33,294 nt of DNA, taken from IMG/VR virus record IMGVR_UViG_3300034374_007877, positions 1 through 33,294 of that record; one strand, 5' to 3'. Positions 1-7,039 of the stretch are shown one piece after another. Origin of the DNA: a virus. Positions within the stretch are counted from its first letter, which is position 1, and every line of letters starts with the position of its first letter. The notes below the pieces were generated by a model, which saw only the letters and a program-made list of their open reading frames with translations, did not search any database and was not told where the DNA came from. The translations under genes were made by a program, and so were the position numbers.

Positions 1-71
1 TTTTATAAAATCATCATTCTTAATCCAATCATCCGTATTAAAAATTGTTGTATTATTATTGCAATTATGTA
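1..71. repeat. Terminal direct repeat, left copy (71 bp)
   Basis: These 71 bases are identical to 33224-33294. They lie inside a coding gene that reads continuously across the join, so the repeat marks a circular or circularly permuted molecule rather than a gene duplication. A short overlap of this size is typical of an assembler closing a circle. A true short terminal repeat is less likely because it falls in mid-gene. Confidence 0.97.
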
Positions 72-93
72 TTTTTATTTCTTCTATACTCAT
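1..93 (-). CDS. Hypothetical protein, N-terminal part (gene spans circle junction)
   Basis: This is the start of a 110-residue minus-strand gene. The ATG is at 91-93, the first 31 codons run to base 1, and the reading continues in the same frame from 33223 to a TAG at 32984-32986. The N-terminus is short and asparagine/threonine rich; the rest is charged and helical. I do not recognise a family. It is the first gene downstream of the late promoter at 180-187 and precedes two further small genes and the terminase genes, so it is probably late-expressed. Its leader of about 80 nt is longer than that of the other late promoters. Confidence 0.85.
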   Translation of the reverse strand, partial: MSIEEIKIHNCNNNTTIFNTDDWIKNDDFIK

Positions 94-168
94 AACTAAT
101 CTATTTTATATACAGCTACAACCATACTAATTATTATATTTTTTGCTTATGATGTTTTAATTAATTGT

Positions 169-187
169 TTTGCTCTCTACAAATATA
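169..187 (-). promoter_or_regulatory. Late promoter P1 (TATATTTG)
   Basis: On the minus strand 187-180 reads TATATTTG, an exact match to the Bacteroidota -7 element TAnnTTTG. The 19 bases TATATTTGTAGAGAGCAAA differ at one position from the promoter at 26797-26815. It lies in the 115-bp gap after the metallophosphoesterase gene and points toward the junction-spanning gene and the terminase operon. No clear -33 TTTG is visible. Confidence 0.7.
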
Positions 188-192
188 AATCA

Positions 193-207
193 ATATATCT
201 GATATAT
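193..207. promoter_or_regulatory. Perfect 7-bp-arm dyad just upstream of P1 (candidate operator)
   Basis: The sequence ATATATC-T-GATATAT is a perfect inverted repeat with a one-base centre. It sits between the expected -7 and -33 positions of the leftward promoter at 180-187, centred 13 bp upstream of the -7 element. A dimeric regulator bound here would block or recruit polymerase. AT-rich DNA makes chance palindromes common, so the placement is the main evidence. Confidence 0.4.
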
Positions 208-208
208 C

Positions 209-1396
209 CTATTTTTTTAATGCTTTTTTATAGTTTAAAAAGTAATCTGTATGGCTAATTTCGTTTGTATCTTTAGGTATAACCTGTATAGAGTACCCTG
301 AGTAGCTATCTCCGAAATTATGTTGTATCCATGATGATGGAGGAGCAAAACTCATAAAATTCCTATAATCAAACTGCTTAACTTTTTGGTATCCTATTTG
401 GTGCAAATCCCCTTTCTCTACATGGATAAAATCAGAGTTTATATCATAATGATCTATATAATCTGATATTAACCTTACAGCCTTATCGTTTAATATAATA
501 GGTAGCCCTCTATTCATTTGCTTTTTATCCTTTCCATGAGTTAATATAAAGCAATGTTTACCATATACCCTATGCTCTAAAAACCTCGTTAATATATCTA
601 CCTCTACTATATTATTATCATATAATAAATTAATAATCTTTTGTATAGTTTTATTAATGATTAACCCAAAATCTCCACTATGATTATCATTACAGATACA
701 TCTCAAAATAATTTTATTAGCTGCTTTAGATTTAACTATTTTTTGTATTAGTTTAACCCTTGCATCTACACAAACATCAAATACCTCAGCATTATTTAGG
801 TTTTGAGGTAGCTCATGCCCTCCCCTTGTAGTATATCCATTCCATCCATCAGCTAAATCCCCTAAATCATCTAAATATAAAACATCAAAAGTACCATGAG
901 TATTATACTCCTTTATAATAGATGTAAATACTTTATCCATACTATCCTGATAGATATTAGCATTATACTCATATTGAAATAAAGCATCTTTATTAGGATT
1001 AACATTCATACCTACATGACTATCAGTTATAGTAACTTTTATAGCTTTATTCTCTTTAACTTTTTTAGGCTTAAAAGTAGTTGGGGTTATATTGGTATAA
1101 GCATCTAAGATAGTTTGTATAGTACTCTCTATATTTTCTAAAGATAAAGCATTTTCATCTGTATCCTGTTTAGCATGGATAGAGTAGCTTTTACCTTTAT
1201 ACCAATAATGATTTACATTCTCAGGGTTAATACCATTTTTTATAGCCTCCTCTACTAAACCTGCATCATGCCCCCTATAAATGTATAGGGCTGTTTTTTG
1301 ATTATCTGTTAATCTATATTGTTTAGTTTCGTTTCTTTTAGGTATTTTTAGGTATGCTACCTCATCATCATTTAATCTTATTCTTTTATTTGCCAT
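209..1396 (-). CDS. Calcineurin-like metallophosphoesterase
   Basis: A 395-residue protein with the metal-binding signature of calcineurin-like phosphoesterases: D125-x-H127 (TDSHVG), G179-D180 with D183, N238-H239 (NDNHSGD), H287 (LTHGK) and H332 in GDLHQ. The first ~115 residues are a separate region that may bind DNA or a partner. Related phage proteins are annotated as phosphatases or SbcD-like nucleases, but the substrate is unknown. It is the last gene of the leftward replication block, following the methyltransferases by 27 nt. A role in DNA processing or nucleotide metabolism is inferred from context only. All metal ligands appear intact, so I expect an active enzyme. Confidence 0.85.
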   Translation of the reverse strand: MANKRIRLNDDEVAYLKIPKRNETKQYRLTDNQKTALYIYRGHDAGLVEEAIKNGINPENVNHYWYKGKSYSIHAKQDTDENALSLENIESTIQTILDAYTNITPTTFKPKKVKENKAIKVTITDSHVGMNVNPNKDALFQYEYNANIYQDSMDKVFTSIIKEYNTHGTFDVLYLDDLGDLADGWNGYTTRGGHELPQNLNNAEVFDVCVDARVKLIQKIVKSKAANKIILRCICNDNHSGDFGLIINKTIQKIINLLYDNNIVEVDILTRFLEHRVYGKHCFILTHGKDKKQMNRGLPIILNDKAVRLISDYIDHYDINSDFIHVEKGDLHQIGYQKVKQFDYRNFMSFAPPSSWIQHNFGDSYSGYSIQVIPKDTNEISHTDYFLNYKKALKK

Positions 1397-1423
1397 AACT
1401 GTAAAATTAGTTGTTATTTTGTT

Positions 1424-2089
1424 TTAAGCTCCACAATCAAATATAGTTACTTGTGAAACGTGGTTTTTAATTCTTTTAATACTTGCCTCGTAATAGTCTT
1501 TGTCTAATTCACAAGCAGTTAATTCAAAGCCTCTATCGTGACAAGCTAAGGCAATGCTCCCACTACCTAAATGAGTGTCTAATATTTTATCATTCTCTTT
1601 AGCGTAGTTATCTAATAGCCAATTATAAAGTTGTCGAGGCTTTTGTGTTGGATGTATTCTTACCTCTTTATTTTTCATATCTTGTTGTATCATACCGTTC
1701 CAAGTAAACTCATATACATTAACAGACTTAGAACCACTATAAAAAGCTAATTCAGCTCTACCAAAAGCCGTCCCCTTTTTATCCCAACAAATACGTCCTC
1801 CTGATAAATCAAAATTATTATAAAAATTTACTCCCCAAATAATCTGATTTTTACTAACTCTTATTAGCTCCTTAAAATACTCTTTGGTTGGTGCAATATT
1901 CTCAAACACATTATAATTTGTTCTTTTAGTCGCTTGTTTACCTTTGGATGTATTATCTTTTAAACCTATTGCATCATTACCACCATAAGGAGGGTCAACA
2001 ATAGCTAAATCAAAATAGTTGTCTGGATAACGTGCCATTAAAAGCATATTATCTTCGTTTGTTACTGTTATTTTATCTGTTACTTTCAT
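1424..2089 (-). CDS. DNA adenine methyltransferase, beta-class (copy A)
   Basis: A 221-residue SAM-dependent DNA methyltransferase. Motif IV DPPY is at residues 32-35 and precedes the SAM-binding motif I (DTHLGSGSIALAC, about 171-183), the order of the beta class; the target-recognition region lies between them. D/N-PPY enzymes methylate adenine N6 or cytosine N4; adenine is likelier with DPPY. It is a tandem paralogue of the gene at 2099-2755, with nearly identical ends and a divergent middle. No restriction endonuclease is adjacent, so it is probably an orphan enzyme that protects phage DNA from host restriction. CpG is commoner here than in neighbouring genes, suggesting later acquisition. 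Confidence 0.93.
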   Translation of the reverse strand: MKVTDKITVTNEDNMLLMARYPDNYFDLAIVDPPYGGNDAIGLKDNTSKGKQATKRTNYNVFENIAPTKEYFKELIRVSKNQIIWGVNFYNNFDLSGGRICWDKKGTAFGRAELAFYSGSKSVNVYEFTWNGMIQQDMKNKEVRIHPTQKPRQLYNWLLDNYAKENDKILDTHLGSGSIALACHDRGFELTACELDKDYYEASIKRIKNHVSQVTIFDCGA

Positions 2090-2098
2090 AATTTAGTT

Positions 2099-2755
2099 TT
2101 AAGCCCCAAAATCAAATATAGATGTTTGAGCTGTATGGTTTTTAATTCTTTTTATTGCTGCATTATAATAATCTTTGTCTAATTCACAGGCTGTTAATTC
2201 AAAGCCTCTATTGTGACAAGCTAAAGCAATAGAGCCACTACCTAAGTGAGTATCTAATATTTTATCTCCATCATTTGCGTATTTATCTAAAAGCCAGTTA
2301 TAAAGTTGTCGAGGCTTTTGTGTTGGATGTATTCTTGTTTCTTTGTTTTTCATATCTTGCTGAAGCATACCGTTCCACCTCCATTTAAACTTTCTTGTTA
2401 CATCAGAAAAAGAATGGTACGCTAATTCACAATCTGAATAAACACCCGTATTATCTTTATCCCAAACTATCCTTCCAGCACCTAAATAAATTTCATAATA
2501 ATTAACACCCCATATTATTTGATTTTTGCTTACTCTTTTAAGTTCAGTAAAATATTCATTTGTAGGTACGTTATTATTTAGTGTTTTTAGGTTTCCATTT
2601 CTTTTTACTTTACTTGCATTATCACTTGCCGCAATTACAAATTCATTTTTATAAGGTGGGTCAACAATAGCTAAATCAAAATAGTTATCTGGATAACGTG
2701 CCATTAATAGCATATTATCTTCGTTTGTAATTGTTATTTTATCAGTTACTTTCAT
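2099..2755 (-). CDS. DNA adenine methyltransferase, beta-class (copy B)
   Basis: A 218-residue paralogue of the gene 10 nt downstream. Residues 1-35, through DPPY, differ at a single position from copy A, and the C-terminal third, with the same DTHLGSGS SAM-binding motif, is also nearly identical. Residues ~36-115 differ strongly, including around the WGVN and WDK landmarks, as expected if the two enzymes recognise different sites. The pair shares an exact 39-nt DNA match (2298-2336 with 1623-1661). The start overlaps the end of the upstream HTH gene by 14 nt, so the genes are co-transcribed. Function is inferred as anti-restriction methylation of phage DNA. Confidence 0.93.
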   Translation of the reverse strand: MKVTDKITITNEDNMLLMARYPDNYFDLAIVDPPYKNEFVIAASDNASKVKRNGNLKTLNNNVPTNEYFTELKRVSKNQIIWGVNYYEIYLGAGRIVWDKDNTGVYSDCELAYHSFSDVTRKFKWRWNGMLQQDMKNKETRIHPTQKPRQLYNWLLDKYANDGDKILDTHLGSGSIALACHNRGFELTACELDKDYYNAAIKRIKNHTAQTSIFDFGA

Positions 2756-2975
2756 GCTCTTTTTTTTTATGGTTAAATGTAGTTAAATGCCCTATATCAT
2801 GCCTATCTATTTTAAAATATAAATTCCTTTCAGATATACCTAATACTTTAGCTGTTAAATCTCTTTTATGCCTCATTAACTTAGATACTCTAATTATTAA
2901 TTTTTTCTCCATAGTTAATAGGTTTAATTCTCCTGTATTATATTGCTCAGGAGTATATTTTTTTATTTTACTCAT
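2742..2975 (-). CDS. Small Fis-type helix-turn-helix protein
   Basis: A 77-residue basic protein. Residues ~28-60 (LMRHKRDLTAKVLGISERNL and following) match the Fis/NtrC C-terminal helix-turn-helix pattern of a helix, an LGIS turn and RNLYFKI recognition helix. No other domain is present, so it would act as a small DNA-binding or architectural protein, or as a regulator. It overlaps the NinB-like gene upstream by 4 nt (ATGA) and the methyltransferase downstream by 14 nt, so it is translated from the replication operon. It may be the switch to late expression, but that is inference from position. Confidence 0.65.
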   Translation of the reverse strand: MSKIKKYTPEQYNTGELNLLTMEKKLIIRVSKLMRHKRDLTAKVLGISERNLYFKIDRHDIGHLTTFNHKKKEHESN

Positions 2976-3403
2976 AATTCTAAATTTATTTGTTCGTTTG
3001 GCTCAGGTATATCTATATTAAACCATTCTTTGCCAAAGTTTCTGCAGCTTTCTAAATACTCCATAAACTCTGCAGTACTATCCTCAGTAGTAGTTAATGG
3101 TAAATTAGCTATCTCTCCTGTATTCTCATTTATAAACTCCTTAAAATGTAATTTACTTTTTAAAAAAGCATGAGTATCATCTATAGATACTACCTGCCCC
3201 CATTCAGTTTTAATAGCATCTTTTATTAATTTACATACCACTCCAAAATAATACCTATTTTGAGGGCTACTCCTTAGCTTTTTATATGGCTGTATAGTAA
3301 TTAGTACCTCTTTACCATTAAAGTGGCTCAGAACGTCTAAAAATAGCCTTAAATTAGATGTTATCTTATTGTTTTCTATTGTACACCTTACTTTTAATTT
3401 CAT
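2972..3403 (-). CDS. NinB/Orf-like recombination protein
   Basis: A 143-residue protein. The order of landmarks resembles the lambda NinB (Orf) family: a beta-strand VLITIQ, then RSSPQNRYYFG, a helical stretch, a loop with TTTEDSTAEFMEYLE and an aromatic/charged C-terminus. NinB binds single-stranded DNA and helps load recombinases in the lambda Red pathway. Here it accompanies a Rad52-like annealing protein, an SSB-like protein and a RusA resolvase, which supports a recombination-mediator role. It overlaps the next upstream gene by 38 nt. The family call rests on pattern memory rather than an alignment. Confidence 0.6.
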   Translation of the reverse strand: MKLKVRCTIENNKITSNLRLFLDVLSHFNGKEVLITIQPYKKLRSSPQNRYYFGVVCKLIKDAIKTEWGQVVSIDDTHAFLKSKLHFKEFINENTGEIANLPLTTTEDSTAEFMEYLESCRNFGKEWFNIDIPEPNEQINLEL

Positions 3404-3716
3404 TTTTTGCTCTTTTTTCTACTCTGTTTATAAATGATAATAGGTTAATTAATTTATCTACAGGGCTATCCTCTAACTGTTTTAATGCTATCTGCCCCAT
3501 TAAAAAAGCCTTTGCATTTAATACCTTTAAACTAAAAAAACTATCATCATTCCCCTTATCAAAAATTATATTAACTAACCCATCTATGCAGGTTTTAACA
3601 TTTCTAAACTCCTTTACTACCTGATAATGCTCTATATTACTACTTTTACTAAATGCCTTAGTATAATCCTGTATTATCTTATTAATTAAATTATATTGAT
3701 CTTTAATTTTGCTCAT
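3366..3716 (-). CDS. Hypothetical protein in replication operon
   Basis: A 116-residue protein, rich in lysine, asparagine and hydrophobic residues and predicted to be mostly helical. I see no catalytic motif, signal peptide or membrane segment. Its start codon overlaps the stop of the helicase gene by one base (TAATG), and its 3' end overlaps the NinB-like gene by 38 nt. Such tight translational coupling suggests it works with the helicase, perhaps as an accessory or loading factor. That is inference from gene order. Confidence 0.6.
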   Translation of the reverse strand: MSKIKDQYNLINKIIQDYTKAFSKSSNIEHYQVVKEFRNVKTCIDGLVNIIFDKGNDDSFFSLKVLNAKAFLMGQIALKQLEDSPVDKLINLLSFINRVEKRAKNEIKSKVYNRKQ

Positions 3717-4624
3717 TAAAAATCAATATTAGGTAAAATATTTTTATTATCTAAATCTAAATGATTAGTATTTACTGTATTTAATGGATTATTACCGTTT
3801 ACTGTAAATCCTAAACCATTATTATAATAACATTCAATAGGGTTAGCTATATCTGTTACCTGTCCTCCTGTTCTAATGTTTTTTACTTTCCTAATATAAA
3901 TCTGAGTATTATACTGCTCTGTAGGATGCCCTACTAACCTATGGATAGTAATAAAATCTGAGCATCTGTTAGCGAACCCCTGCCCTCCCTCACATTGAGC
4001 CTTGTTGGGAGGCATCTGATACCCTGCCCATTCATGCCCTGCAGCATACTCCCTACGTGCTGCCTCAGATACAGGATGGGTATTTAAGTAAATAGCTATA
4101 CCTGTACTATTACAAAATTGCCTTGTTTCGTTTAAAAAATCATAATTAGCTGCATGGGTATAACTTCTATTTAATCCTGTAAATGGATCAATTAAAGCTC
4201 CATTACATTCAGTATCCTTAAATAATTTAAAAAGTTCTTGGGCTGTATATTGCTTACTATTATCAATAAAAGTAAACCATCTTAATACCTTTAACTCTAA
4301 CTCTACTACATCACTAAAGTTAGGTATATCCTGTACTTTATGCCCTGATAAAAATTCTATTAGCTGAGATACTAACTCCCCTGCCTCATTCTCTCCACTC
4401 CATATAGCCCACTTAAGGTCATGTTTAACACTTAGGCAAAGCATATACCATAGTATCCATGCTGTCTTACCTACATTATCTAAACCTAATATTACATTAA
4501 ATTGCCCCTGTTTATATCTTATAGCATCATCTAACTCAGGTACTCCTATCTCTAACCCTTTAGCTATTTTACCTGCATGATAATCCTCTAAATACTCTGT
4601 AATTTTATCGTTTTGCTCTATCAT
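3716..4624 (-). CDS. DnaB/RecA-like replicative helicase ATPase
   Basis: A 302-residue protein with a RecA-fold ATPase core. The Walker A motif is GLDNVGKT (residues 47-54), a Walker B-like strand is GALIDPF, and a later segment (IAIYLNTHPVSEA, then an acidic/glycine-rich loop and RCSDFITIHR) matches the motif 3/4 region of DnaB-type helicase C-terminal domains. It lacks the DnaB N-terminal primase-binding domain and is shorter than the usual ~450 residues. It lies 2 nt downstream of the DUF6291 gene, a pairing that suggests loader plus helicase. The likely role is unwinding at the phage fork; a RadA/Sak4-like recombination ATPase is the alternative. Confidence 0.8.
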   Translation of the reverse strand: MIEQNDKITEYLEDYHAGKIAKGLEIGVPELDDAIRYKQGQFNVILGLDNVGKTAWILWYMLCLSVKHDLKWAIWSGENEAGELVSQLIEFLSGHKVQDIPNFSDVVELELKVLRWFTFIDNSKQYTAQELFKLFKDTECNGALIDPFTGLNRSYTHAANYDFLNETRQFCNSTGIAIYLNTHPVSEAARREYAAGHEWAGYQMPPNKAQCEGGQGFANRCSDFITIHRLVGHPTEQYNTQIYIRKVKNIRTGGQVTDIANPIECYYNNGLGFTVNGNNPLNTVNTNHLDLDNKNILPNIDF

Positions 4625-4626
4625 TT

Positions 4627-5271
4627 CTACATCCTCCCTAATAATTTTTCTCCTTTAGTTAGCTCTTTATTGCTAACTGTAGCATATTTATCCATCTTAT
4701 CTGCCCTGCTGATAAATTCTAAAGTAAGGTATTTATGGTTTGTTTCTTTGTGGTAGCTGTCATTATAGCAGCTAAGTATAGCATTTTTAATATCCTCTTT
4801 TGTATAACCCTCTTTTAACCTTGCTTTAAATTGTACTTTAGCCTTTTGAGGTATTACCCTACATTTTTTAGATGTTACCTGATTAAAATAAGTTAACAAA
4901 GAATCCCACTTAATAATATTTATATTATTATATATATCTTTATCTTTATCTTTATCCTTATCGGTACTTTTGGTACTATTTGGTATGCGTTCGTATGCGT
5001 TCGCATCTTTTGGTACTTTTTTACTCCATCTCTCCTCTGCTATTTGCTTATTTTTTAAGCACTTAGCCTCATACTTTTTTAAATCTCTTTTTAATTGTAG
5101 TTTAATAGGCTCAAATGCTATCTTTAATACTAAATCATCAGTAGTAGGGTTATCATCATTAACATAACTAAATATATGTTTAATTAGTTTACCTGCATAA
5201 TCATCAGGTAAATTATCAAATAATGATTTTTGGTCAGCATAGAGCTGAAAAGCTGCTTTATCTTTTGCCAT
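4627..5271 (-). CDS. DUF6291-like replisome organiser / helicase loader candidate
   Basis: A 214-residue protein. Residues ~8-45 (FQLYADQKSLFDNLPDDYAG onward) match the N-terminal pattern of DUF6291 phage proteins: a YADQKSLFD helix, then AGKLIKHIF. A charged linker with a DKDKDKDKD tract (about residues 104-112) leads to a second helical domain, where WDSLLTYFN and IKNAILSCYNDSYHKE recall DnaD-like or replication-initiator C-terminal domains. The gene lies directly upstream of the helicase, the usual position for an initiator or loader. The initiator role is inferred; the family resemblance is fairly strong. Confidence 0.7.
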   Translation of the reverse strand: MAKDKAAFQLYADQKSLFDNLPDDYAGKLIKHIFSYVNDDNPTTDDLVLKIAFEPIKLQLKRDLKKYEAKCLKNKQIAEERWSKKVPKDANAYERIPNSTKSTDKDKDKDKDIYNNINIIKWDSLLTYFNQVTSKKCRVIPQKAKVQFKARLKEGYTKEDIKNAILSCYNDSYHKETNHKYLTLEFISRADKMDKYATVSNKELTKGEKLLGRM

Positions 5272-5377
5272 TTTGTAACTTTTTAATAGTAACTTTTAAT
5301 GATTAAATGAGGATAGGTAGTTACTAAAAACCTAATTACAGGGATGCCTCCACAAACCTCATAGCTAAACTAATAAA
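5272..5377. other. 106-bp intergenic leader of the DUF6291 gene
   Basis: This gap contains a direct repeat GTAACTTTT at 5275-5283 and 5289-5297 (14-nt period), close to the downstream start codon. It also holds a weak inverted pair, TAGGT and ACCTA on the minus strand, about 11 nt apart. No exact TAnnTTTG element is present. It may be a leader or translation-control region; nothing decisive is visible. Confidence 0.3.
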
Positions 5378-5551
5378 TTAATTTAACTTACTTACTTTTT
5401 TATCAATAATATTTTGGTTATTACTAATAATATCACATTTAGCATTAGTAGTTTTTACATCCTGCTGTATTTTATCTATCCTTTTAGGGATAACAAATAA
5501 AATATAAATTAGTTGAATTAGGCTAATTATACCTACTATTAAAATCTCCAT
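5378..5551 (-). CDS. Small single-pass membrane protein with coiled-coil tail
   Basis: A 57-residue ORF, ATG at 5549-5551 and TAA at 5378-5380. Residues 3-21 (ILIVGIISLIQLIYILFVI) form one hydrophobic helix, followed by a charged, heptad-like helix from PKRIDKIQQD to the end. The topology suggests an inner-membrane anchor with a cytoplasmic or periplasmic coiled coil. It fits the gap between the SSB-like and DUF6291 genes with no conflicting ORF and matches operon spacing. Its function is unknown; membrane tethering of the replication complex or an exclusion function are possible. Confidence 0.65.
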   Translation of the reverse strand: MEILIVGIISLIQLIYILFVIPKRIDKIQQDVKTTNAKCDIISNNQNIIDKKVSKLN

Positions 5552-5573
5552 TATATATTAATTTAATTGGTTA

Positions 5574-5894
5574 CTAAAAAGGTAAACCATCCTCTGCAGG
5601 AGTATTATTAGTATCATTTGCCTGAGCATTTTCTACAGCCCACCCATCTATATTATGATACCATTTACTGTTAAATTCTCTACTACTAATATTAATAGCT
5701 ACATCTACTTTATCCCCTTTTTTAAGGTCTTTAATCAGCTTAATTTTTTCATCTCCAAAAAAGCTAATACATACCAAAGGATTAAATTGAGCCTCTGTAT
5801 CTATTACAATACTTTGTTTAATCCATTCTTTACCTGCTTTAGTAGTTCCTTTTTCTGCAGGTAATTTACTTTGTACTTTTCCTGTTACTTTCAT
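5574..5894 (-). CDS. OB-fold ssDNA-binding-like protein (DUF3127 type)
   Basis: A 106-residue protein with the pattern of DUF3127 proteins of Bacteroidota and their phages: an N-terminal KVTGKVQSKLP strand, GKEWIKQSIVIDTE, then FGDEKIKLIKDLKKGDKVDV, a typical OB-fold core. The C-terminus is an acidic, flexible tail ending in DGLPF, like the interaction tip of bacterial SSB (usually DDIPF), which recruits replication and repair partners. It is very probably the phage single-stranded-DNA-binding protein, acting at forks and with the Rad52-like annealing protein. It lies in the middle of the replication operon. Confidence 0.8.
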   Translation of the reverse strand: MKVTGKVQSKLPAEKGTTKAGKEWIKQSIVIDTEAQFNPLVCISFFGDEKIKLIKDLKKGDKVDVAINISSREFNSKWYHNIDGWAVENAQANDTNNTPAEDGLPF

Positions 5895-5905
5895 TTTTAT
5901 TTAAT

Positions 5906-6400
5906 TTAATTGTTAATAATTTTGTATCCTAAAAACTCATCTAATCCCCTATTCTTATAATAGTCTATTAATGAGCTATGGCATTTTAAAAATTTAGCAG
6001 TTTCTGATTTACTCCTAAAAAAATGCTCTTTACCTGTTTTTATATTTTTTATTCTCATAGGTTTTAGGTTATGGCTGTTTTTAGCTAAATCCATACTAAT
6101 CCCCATATTATCCCACAACTTTACTAACTCCATCCATCTCATCCTATAGGCTTTATCATACTGTAAATCCCATTCATGCTGAGGAAACTGTAGCCTAAAT
6201 GTAGATGAGTTTCTATCTAATATTAAAGCTATTTTAATGCTGCTCCATTCATTAATAAAATGTAATAAGTAGGCTAATGTTTTGCGTCTGCTACTATAAA
6301 ACCTTGTATTATTTTTGCTCTTTAATAACTCCAAAGGTAGTAAATGCCTATCACAAAACAAGGATATTTTATCTAAATCTGTTTGCTTTATTTTATTCAT
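5906..6400 (-). CDS. DnaA-domain-IV-like DNA-binding protein with NUMOD1-like C-terminus
   Basis: A 164-residue two-part protein. Residues ~10-70 (ISLFCDRHLLPLELLKSKNN, then RRKTLAYLLHFI, SIKIALILDRNSSTFR) follow the DnaA domain IV layout: a helix, a basic loop, R..A.YLL, and the D-R-x-S-T/H-S-T signature helix that reads DnaA boxes. Residues ~118-162 (IKNIKTGKEHFFRSKSETAK and following) resemble a NUMOD1/IENR1-type DNA-binding repeat of homing endonucleases. No nuclease domain is present. The gene overlaps the exonuclease gene by 4 nt. Origin recognition is an attractive inference. Both halves are pattern matches only. Confidence 0.55.
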   Translation of the reverse strand: MNKIKQTDLDKISLFCDRHLLPLELLKSKNNTRFYSSRRKTLAYLLHFINEWSSIKIALILDRNSSTFRLQFPQHEWDLQYDKAYRMRWMELVKLWDNMGISMDLAKNSHNLKPMRIKNIKTGKEHFFRSKSETAKFLKCHSSLIDYYKNRGLDEFLGYKIINN

Positions 6401-7032
6401 CTTTTTATAAGTTTTAAATGTAAATCCCTAACAGCTTTAACATCATTACTACAGTATAAACCTATCTCATTAAATCTACCTGCATCATAATAACCCTGAA
6501 CTTTACTACCATCAATACCATCTTTAGGGCTTTTAATACCCATATAAGTACAGGCATCAGATAACTTATGCATAGCCTTATAATCTGTAGGGCTTAACTG
6601 CTTCATAGTATCATATATATTATGCCTATTACTCTCAGGCAATAATGACTTTAATCTACCTGCATCATACTTTACTGATCTATGAAATATAAATGGCAAA
6701 TCAAAGGATAATATATTATGCCCTATCCACTCAAAAAAACAGCCCTCTTTATCAATAGCATTTTCAAACTTATATATTAACTCATCCTCATTAATGGAGG
6801 TTATGTTTTGTACCTCCCCATTATCTACAGCCCATGATATACTACATATTTTAGCTGTAAATGAGTTTAGCCCTGCTTTATCTTTTATCTCCTGCATTTT
6901 TTTATCTTTATATGCAGCTATTTTCATTACATCAGTATAATTAGATGGGGCTTTTAAATCATCAGGATTTACATTTATAACTCCTCTTACTGTTTCTATA
7001 TCAAAATATAGTCTTTTAATATCTTTTTTCAT
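6397..7032 (-). CDS. DEDDy 3'-5' exonuclease (DnaQ/PolB-exo2-like)
   Basis: A 211-residue protein with all DEDDy exonuclease motifs: ExoI F10-D11-I-E13, ExoII N105 to D111 in IGHNILSFDLP, and ExoIII Y193-x3-D197 (YCSND). The layout matches stand-alone predicted 3'-5' exonucleases related to the proofreading domain of family B polymerases. No polymerase gene is recognisable in this genome, so it probably trims DNA ends for recombination with the Rad52-like protein rather than proofreading its own polymerase. It overlaps the next gene by ATGA, so translation is coupled. Confidence 0.88.
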   Translation of the reverse strand: MKKDIKRLYFDIETVRGVINVNPDDLKAPSNYTDVMKIAAYKDKKMQEIKDKAGLNSFTAKICSISWAVDNGEVQNITSINEDELIYKFENAIDKEGCFFEWIGHNILSFDLPFIFHRSVKYDAGRLKSLLPESNRHNIYDTMKQLSPTDYKAMHKLSDACTYMGIKSPKDGIDGSKVQGYYDAGRFNEIGLYCSNDVKAVRDLHLKLIKR

Positions 7033-7039
7033 CTTTTTT

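Noticed and set aside
104-168. Additional small gene in the P1 leader
   Set aside because: No ORF of useful length with a plausible start was found between the promoter and the ATG at 91-93.
5309-5582. Short dispersed word TTACTAAAAA near 5320, 5570 and 8867
   Set aside because: Two of the copies lie at ends of coding genes and the word is low-complexity; likely chance in AT-rich DNA.
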